Part shown: one piece after another, positions 33,166 through 39,114 of the stretch | Numbering within the stretch: the first letter of the stretch is position 1 | Layout of the letters: the number at the start of each line of letters is the position of its first letter | From: Priapulus caudatus | Lineage: Eukaryota > Priapulida > Priapulimorpha > Priapulimorphida > Priapulidae | DNA: 39,114 nt | Reading direction: 5' to 3' | Assembly (NCBI RefSeq): GCF_000485595.1 | Contig: NW_014577075.1 | Span: 525,311 to 564,424 of the forward strand | The notes under the pieces: generated by a model | The model's database searches: none | What the model saw: the letters and a program-made list of their open reading frames with translations, nothing else | What the model was told of the DNA's origin: nothing | Position numbers and translations under genes: made by a program

Positions 33166-34817
33166 TGCCCAAGTGACACAAGGCAATAATGCTTGGGATT
33201 AAGTATATTAATATTTATTCACCTATAGGTAATATAACAACTAGCCGGCCGCTATTTATTCAAAATGCCTATAGACGCGATTCTCGAGTTCGAGTTGCGG
33301 GTTTTTTTTCTTGTGACGCAGCAATGCTAACCATTTTTACAGTTTCATTTCAAGGCTATCGAGAACGCAGTTTGACTCGCACAAGGGTTCTGTGATGTTT
33401 CACGAATTATATATGCGTGTTGAGAAACCTTAAATAGGTGGCATTTTCAATTATTGTAGCTAAACCATGTGGTATTGCAGTCTCACGCTATATTTTTGAC
33501 ATGCACCAGTCGATGTCATTATTATAGGATCCGACAGAGTCCACTAGCTGACAGATTGCTTATCTATATTACACGCTTTTATCCATTTCATCACTACGAT
33601 TACCTACTGTGTGATCGTGAATTGAATGGGCGGCGGTGGTGGTGGTGGGTCCGGCGTAGGTCTAGTCGGAGCAACCACTGACATATTTACCTTAATCATA
33701 GGAATTAGGTCAAGCACAAAGTATAATATTACTGGAGACGTTCCCAGCAGAATATATCCCATATAGTAAAGGCGATGAGACAATGAAGACAGTGGAGAGA
33801 TGTGGTGGCTGGCTAGGGCTGTCATAGCACAGCTATATAATTTCTACCCGAGGTTGCCACGATCGCCTGACAATATCTACGTATTAAAGGTTAATAATAT
33901 CCTGTTCGGTCAACCAACGTGAACCAGCTGACATATTTTCGCTATATTTCCCAAGATATATAAACCCGTGTGTGTATCCACGGAATGAATGACGGAGCGT
34001 TGGGCCTTATGAGCCACACTGAAGCGCGCGCGGTTGCATCTGTACCGTTGGTTTGCACGTCTGAGGTCCATCCTATAGCATTGCTGTACGTGAACAAATC
34101 GACGTTTTACCGACATTACTTTGCTGCGCTCTAACGCGCAGAAAGGTTTATTAGAAGGACAGATAGCGGCTCTTAATGCCTTTTGAGCAAAAAATGTTCG
34201 TGGTTAGCAGACGAACTTTCGATTCCTCCCAAAATATATGAGAACAAGTAGCGTGCAGCGTGCGTTTAACCCGCTAAGCGGTTATATGATGGACATCGGC
34301 GCTCGTTTGAAGTGACAGAACGACGCGGCCTATTCCTCTGCGCACTGCATTGACAAGCTGTCCACATGAGCGAACCGTCGCAAGATGCTTCGGCAATACA
34401 AATATCGAAGAGTTGATGTTGCAGACGGGGAGATGTAATGTAAAAATAGCGGAGGCATTATCCAACCAAGTCGCATAGAGCTAAGTTTAGCGCGTATTGT
34501 AGTAGATTTTCGTCCTTCTAAAAATATTTGTTCATCAACTTGATAACATTTACGGGCATGTACGCATCAGAATAAACATGTAGTTTGCATCGTTAGTTAT
34601 AATTAGATTTGCATATTTTAATCTAAGCCAACATTTCGATCTATATTATTTAGCGAAATAGCCTATGTAGTACATATCGTATATCGTACGAACCGCATTT
34701 CCTTGCGCACTGCCTCCGCATTTCTCACAGAAAGTGTGTGTACAATAAACAAAATCCGCAATCAATTAATCTTTTCGCGTATAGCGCTGCTCTCGTGCAT
34801 CTTGATTTTATACCCAC
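33166..34817. other. Unique sequence, nothing recognised
   Basis: A short GGT run lies at 33631-33648. No exon or RNA gene was recognised. Confidence 0.45.
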
Positions 34818-34827
34818 CCTAATTAAG
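34818..34827. repeat. Left 10-bp direct repeat of the fold-back element
   Basis: CCTAATTAAG, repeated exactly at 35107-35116. The word is almost palindromic, which slightly weakens its value as a target duplication. Confidence 0.65.
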
Positions 34828-35106
34828 GCTGAGAGGGTCTATGTCTCCCTGGGTACTGCCGGAACGTACCCTTGGTACGGTCCGATATACCGTAACGTAC
34901 CCTGGTATACTATCTAATATGCCGGACCGTACCTCGCCTACTCCACTAACGAGTCTAGAGAGTCGCCTACGCCTACTCCCTAACCCTAACCCTAACCCTA
35001 ACTCTAACCCTAACCATATCAAATAGTTACCAGGGTACGTTCCGGTATACCGGACCGTACCCAGGGTACGTTCCGGCAGTACCCTGGGAGACATAGACCC
35101 TATGAG
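34828..35106. mobile_element. 279-bp fold-back element with telomere-like core
   Basis: Two arms of about 88 bp face each other. The left arm starts gggtctatgtctccctggg at 34834, and the reverse complement of the right arm starts gggtctatgtctcccaggg. Both continue through tactgccggaacgtaccct and accgta/accgga-type words at roughly 88-90% identity by eye. The centre holds six CCCTAA-type units (34978-35014). The 10-mer CCTAATTAAG stands immediately outside on both sides (34818-34827 and 35107-35116), as expected for a target-site duplication of 9-10 bp. No protein is encoded; similar peptides from both strands simply reflect the symmetry. Long terminal inverted repeats with 9-11-bp target duplications are typical of Mutator-like fold-back elements, but that assignment is inference. 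Confidence 0.75.
34978..35014. repeat. Interstitial telomere-like (CCCTAA)6
   Basis: Six CCCTAA units with one CTCTAA variant, C-rich on the plus strand. They lie wholly within the core of the fold-back element. Confidence 0.95.
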
Positions 35107-35116
35107 CCTAATTAAG
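35107..35116. repeat. Right 10-bp direct repeat of the fold-back element
   Basis: CCTAATTAAG, identical and in the same orientation as 34818-34827. Confidence 0.65.
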
Positions 35117-35969
35117 TGATGCGTGTTCGATAATGTTTCATGGTTAATAACCTTCTGGTTTTGCTATGGGATGGAGTTAGAATGTTTGCATGACAAACGA
35201 TGTCAGCTGGTGATTGCATAATAGTGCATGCGCGCGTGCGCGTGTGCCTGCGGGTGCGCGTACGTAGTAGCGTACATGAGCGCGGCCAAGTATATGTTTA
35301 CGAGCTAGTATGCGTGTGAGCGGGGCCGCGTGCATAGAGTTATGCATATACTTGAAGATGGATCATGTGTGACTGTGAATGTTCATGAATGTTCAACTGT
35401 GAATGTTCATGAATGAAACAGCGGAATGTTTTCATTTTTCTCTGTGTAAAGTTCGCCCTCCTGCCCTCCAAAAAGCATTTCGGGCAAAAACGGGAGATTA
35501 TGAGAATCAATTCTCATGATCAGTCGAATGCTGGAGGAGAATAACAAGAGCATGCTTCTTCTGTAAACAAGGACATACCTGCCATTGCTCGACACACGTC
35601 ATTCGCCTCACTGTTACGTGTCGAACACGCGACAGAACGAAGCGAAATATACTGTTAATGACATAAACACCGCGTATCAACGCTCGTGACTCATTCAAGC
35701 GACGCGGTTTCGCTAATTGCAGCGTATTTTCTCCCCGGCGTTCGCTGGGACAGGACGAGCCACGAACCATGCTCAGTACACGCACGGAGAGTGAGCTAAC
35801 TATAGGTGGTTCGTGCGTGCGCTCCAGCGCTGAGCTGATCAATGGAAAATGCTAAGCGTGCGATAACCTGGGCGCGTGCTACATTACTCATCAGGTTTCG
35901 CATCGTCACGCAGCAGCGTGTATCTATGCGCTTCCTCGTGCATAGAGACACCAAGCTTCCTGAATCCGT
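35117..35969. other. Unique sequence with a short direct repeat
   Basis: gtgaatgttcatgaatg occurs twice within 35374-35417. A CG/TG-rich patch lies at 35226-35265. No exon was recognised. Confidence 0.45.
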
Positions 35970-36610
35970 TTGCTTCACGCTCATTCTCGCGCGTTCGGCG
36001 TCTGTTCTCGTACGTAGTTGTGCATTATTGTGTATCCCCACGTATCCTTGCGCGTCCTCTTGGGTTCTCGCGCATTTGCATGCATCTTCGTGTATTCTTG
36101 TGCGTTCGCGTCCATTTTCGTGGGTTATCTTGTATTCCCATACATGCTCGTCAATTCCCGTGCGTCCTCGTCCATTCTCGCGTGTCCTCGTCCATTCTCG
36201 CGCGTCCTCGTCCAATCTCGTACATCTTCGTCCATTCCCGTGTGATCGCGTGCATTCCCGCGTGTCCTCGTCAATATTCGTGCGTCCTCGGCCATTATCG
36301 TGCGTCCTCGTTTATTCTCGCGCGTTCTCGTCAACTTTCTAAGTCCACGTTCATTCTCATACGTCTTCTATTCTTGTGCGTCACGGCGCATTCGCGTGCG
36401 TCACTGCCCATTCGTGTGCATCACCGCGCATTCTCGTGCGTCACTGCCCATTCGTGTGCATCACCGCGCATTCTCGTGCGTCACTGCCCATTCGTGTGCA
36501 TCACCGCGCATTCTCGTGCATCCGGGTGCCCCAGTTTCGTCGGTCCGGCGTACACTCTCGCGCATTCCCGTTTATCCTGGTCCGCTCTCGCTCATCCATC
36601 GTTAATTCTA
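35970..36610. repeat. 10/20-bp minisatellite with a 40-bp higher-order block
   Basis: Blocks such as tgcgtcctcg and tccattctcg alternate in an almost exact 10-bp register for about 380 bp (20-bp unit). At 36391-36520 a homogenised 40-bp dimer (tcactgcccattcgtgtgca plus tcaccgcgcattctcgtgcg) repeats just over three times almost perfectly. The lack of stop codons gives ORFs of 100-269 codons in several plus frames and one of 139 codons on the minus strand. Because the period is not a multiple of three and all frames are equally open, I regard them as artefacts. Confidence 0.9.
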
Positions 36611-36859
36611 GCGTGTCTTGTGGATTTTCATGGAACCGGCGGGATCACACACACGGGTGGCTGTATGCAAAAGATGCATATATAACGAATGGTTATCGGG
36701 AGAAAGGTCGGTTGTGATGGAGCGAGATGATATAGTGATAGAGAGAGGAGGGTTATAAACGATAAACAAAGTAAAATGGAGGGGGTTTAAGACCGGAGTG
36801 GTGGTATTGGGAGGAGTCCGTTAGTGTTGTGGAGGGAAGTCAAGAGGGAGGGCTGGTGA

Positions 36860-37590
36860 TAAAAGACGAGTGACGTTGATAGGGAAGAAGGGTGGTGGTG
36901 GTAGAAGAAGAGGGACGTTGATGAGGGAGGGTGGTGGTGGTGGTAGAAGAGTGACGTTGATGAGGGAGGAGGGTGGTGGTAGAAGAAGAGGGACGTTGAT
37001 GAGGGAGGAGGGTAGTGGTAGAAGAAGAAGGACGTTGATGAGGGAGGAGGGTGGTGGTAGAAGAAGAGGGACGTTGATGAGGGAGGAGGGTAGTGGTAAA
37101 AGAAGAAGGACGTTGATGAGGGGGGAGGGGGGGGATGGTAGAAGAAGAGTGACGTTGATGAGAGACGAGGGTGGTGGTGGTGGTAGAAGAAGGACGTTGA
37201 TGAGGGAGGAAAGTGGTAGTGGTAAAAGAAGAGGGACGTTGATGAGGGAGAGAGGAGGGTGGTGGTAGAAGAAGAGGGACGTTGATGAGGAAAGATGAGG
37301 GCGGTGATAGTAGAAGAGAGACGTTGATGAGGGAGGAGGGCGGTGATAGTAGAAGAGGGACGTTGATGAGTGAGGAGGGTGGTGGTGGTAGAAGAAGAGG
37401 GACGTTGATGAGGGAGGAGGGTGGTGGTGGTAAAAGAAGAGGGACGTTGATGAGAGAGGAGGGTGGTGGTGGTAGAAGAAGAGGGACGTTTATGAGGGAG
37501 GAGGGTGGTGATGGTGGTAGAAGAAGAAGGACGTTGATGAGTGAGGAGGGTGGTAATGGGAATATACGCGGGCTTGATAGGAGAGACGGT
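36860..37590. repeat. 39-bp minisatellite with mostly in-frame length variation
   Basis: Units of ggtggtagaagaagagggac plus gttgatgagggaggagg recur about 18 times. Lengths vary mostly by GGT or GAA triplets (36-45 bp). On the plus strand this reads as repeats of GGGRRRGTLMREE in two long frames (36870-37268 and 37282-37593), which are offset by one frame change near 37250-37280. It could be a coding exon of a basic/acidic repeat protein, but no splice sites, neighbours or family support that; a minisatellite is the conservative call. Confidence 0.85.
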
Positions 37591-37593
37591 TAG

Positions 37594-38680
37594 GGGGGCT
37601 GCATGGTGATGAAAAGTAGAGACAAAGGTATAGATCAGGAAAGAGGGGTGGACTGTGATGGTGTAAAGGGAGGGAGCGGGGATTGGTGATATCTTAGGCT
37701 AAAAACATAGCTGTTGCGAATGTTGAACACGTCGCCATACTACGTGAGCCTCATCGGTAAACGAACTCATTGTATGGTGACGCCGACAGACAGAACTCGC
37801 CACAAATTGAGGGGGCCGGGACGCATAGAACGTTTGATGAAATTCGCAATTAACTCGCCGTCGGCTCTTCATTACGGGCATTAACGCCGTGCCCATTTGC
37901 CGCAGCTGCGATGAATAGAGGGGTTGTTTAGCTCTAATACCCGCGATACGGCCGCCTATCGTGCTGCGACCGGGCGCCTGTTGTCCACACTTCCTGTGCG
38001 GAGCTGCGGTCCGCATGCTAACTACCAACACTTACCGCGCAGGCGACACGCGCCATGCAGGAGTCGGTAGCGCGGAGCAGCTTCACATCCCCTACATCTA
38101 TCTACATATCGATTTAACTACAGTCGATTCCCGAAAGTCCGCCGGGCATTTCGTTGACATAAAACTGAGCGTATATTATTTATCGTGCGCGGCCGCTTTA
38201 GCGTTGGTTGTAACAAGTTTAATGTTTTCGAATCGCCACGTAAAGCGCCAATCTTCGATCCAATTACGAATCTATTCGAAAGCCGATATGAGAACCAAAG
38301 AAGACGGACATTGCCAGCAGAAGGACTGATTCCAAGCCGTTCTTATTGCTTTTTGAGTATTATCGGTATATGGACAGCATCATCGTGTGCTAGAAGAGGC
38401 GAGGCAATATTGCACTGAAGTATAGCAATTACTTGTCAAGAGCTGGTACTATTATGAATAGATAAAGAAGACCAGACCAGCGCAATTCATCATAATTGAC
38501 ACATTTAAATAGCAGTCTGCTACTGAAGCGCCTTCAGCTGCGTGTCATAGAAATTTACATTTTTTATATCGAGCAAGTATAAAAGTGCAAGTGACAAAAA
38601 ATTAGTTTGATTGATTCTGTACCGTGAACGACATATTCCCGTGGCCAGTCTTCAAACTTTACTTCTCCCTTACTCACAGT
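37594..38680. other. Unique sequence, nothing recognised
   Basis: A 110-codon minus ORF (37699-38031) and plus ORFs of 77-122 codons (37961-38418) have no recognisable motif. A donor-like gtaagt on the minus strand at about 38033 does not follow an ATG-led signal peptide in the phase needed for receptor exon 1. Confidence 0.4.
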
Positions 38681-38684
38681 TACT

Positions 38685-39114
38685 TCCATCCATCCATCCA
38701 TTTATTCATCCATCCATCCATCCATTCATCCACCCATCCATCCATCTTCAGTCATTCGCATCATCCAGCATCCATCCATCGCATCCAGCAGCAGCAGCCG
38801 TCATCCCTCCATCCGCAGCCAGCCATCCATCCATCATCACTCCATCCTCTCATCCATCCAGTCCATCCACTCATCCATCCATCCATCCAATCTATCATCA
38901 TCCATTCATCCATCATCCATCCATCCATCAATCCATCCAACCATCATCCATCGCAGCCATCCATTCTCCCAGCAGCAGCATGACACAGCCAGTCATCCTC
39001 ATCCAGCCAGCCATCATCATCCATCATCCATCCATCCTTCATTCATCAATCCATCCATCCATCATCCTCCATCTCCACTCCATCATCCATCCATCAATCT
39101 ATCATCATCCATCC
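38685..39114. repeat. CATC tetranucleotide array with irregular interruptions
   Basis: CCAT/CATC repeats run to the right edge, broken by cagcagcag, tcatcatc and odd single bases. The array continues off the window. Confidence 0.93.

Noticed and set aside
32900-33202. ORFs of 85-106 codons on both strands over the CCACA array
   Set aside because: They come from a pure pentanucleotide repeat with no stop codon in any frame.
33604-33825. Hydrophobic minus-strand ORF (MGYILLGTSPVILYF) with a gtaaat donor, as a signal-peptide exon
   Set aside because: The splice phase (0) does not match exon 2, and the hydrophobic stretch is followed by further uncleaved-looking sequence.
35876-36685. 269-codon plus-strand ORF and its overlapping partners (166, 113 and 101 codons; 139 codons on the minus strand)
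   Set aside because: They arise from a TA-poor 20-bp minisatellite that is open in several frames on both strands; the period is not a multiple of three, so no single frame is favoured.

Overview
The window looks like invertebrate animal nuclear DNA, probably from a lophotrochozoan (mollusc, annelid, brachiopod or similar). The evidence is a spliced neurotransmitter-receptor gene with GT-AG introns, very dense microsatellites and minisatellites, an interstitial TTAGGG-type telomere-like tract (the usual insect repeat is TTAGG), and no bacterial-style gene packing. The species cannot be fixed from the sequence alone.

The only gene I can establish is a nicotinic acetylcholine receptor (nAChR) alpha-type subunit on the minus strand. 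It runs through most of the window with its 5' end at high coordinates. I could join six exons by hand with compatible splice phases: 29266-29127, 20595-20551, 17966-17857, 15862-15725, 1457-1342 and 823-629. Together they encode about 247 residues. This covers most of the ligand-binding domain, including the loop A, B, C and D aromatic residues, the Cys-loop and the vicinal Cys pair, then TM1 and the start of TM2. The signal-peptide exon was not found, and the rest of TM2, TM3, the cytoplasmic loop and TM4 lie off the left edge.

Layout, left to right. 1-142 is a 71-bp tandem repeat. 629-1457 holds the two left-most exons. 1596-2930 is a divergent local duplication, one copy of which has a 216-bp insertion. 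2931-7592 is intron-like sequence with CA/GA microsatellites. 7593-7730 repeats the 71-bp array. 7731-10095 is unassigned and ends at a 25-N gap (10096-10120). 10121-11970 is an indel-ridden second copy of 1-1550, including both exons, and probably an uncorrected long-read patch. 12000-12400 is noisy GA/GT repeat. 12700-20600 carries three further exons among intronic DNA, a degenerate CGTTAC array, a GATA array and a TC array. 24560-26600 is a broken repeat-type ORF interrupted by an 802-N gap. 28900-29660 has a CTC tract, the first recognised exon and a 44-bp minisatellite. The rest is intronic or upstream DNA holding a perfect CCACA array (33036-33165), a fold-back element built around telomere-like repeats with a 10-bp direct repeat at its ends (34818-35116), a 10/20/40-bp hierarchical minisatellite (35970-36610), a 39-bp coding-compatible minisatellite (36870-37590) and a CATC array to the end.

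The observations most worth following are the fold-back element with the telomeric core, the hierarchical minisatellite, and the exon duplication, which is either a real tandem exon-pair duplication or an assembly artefact.
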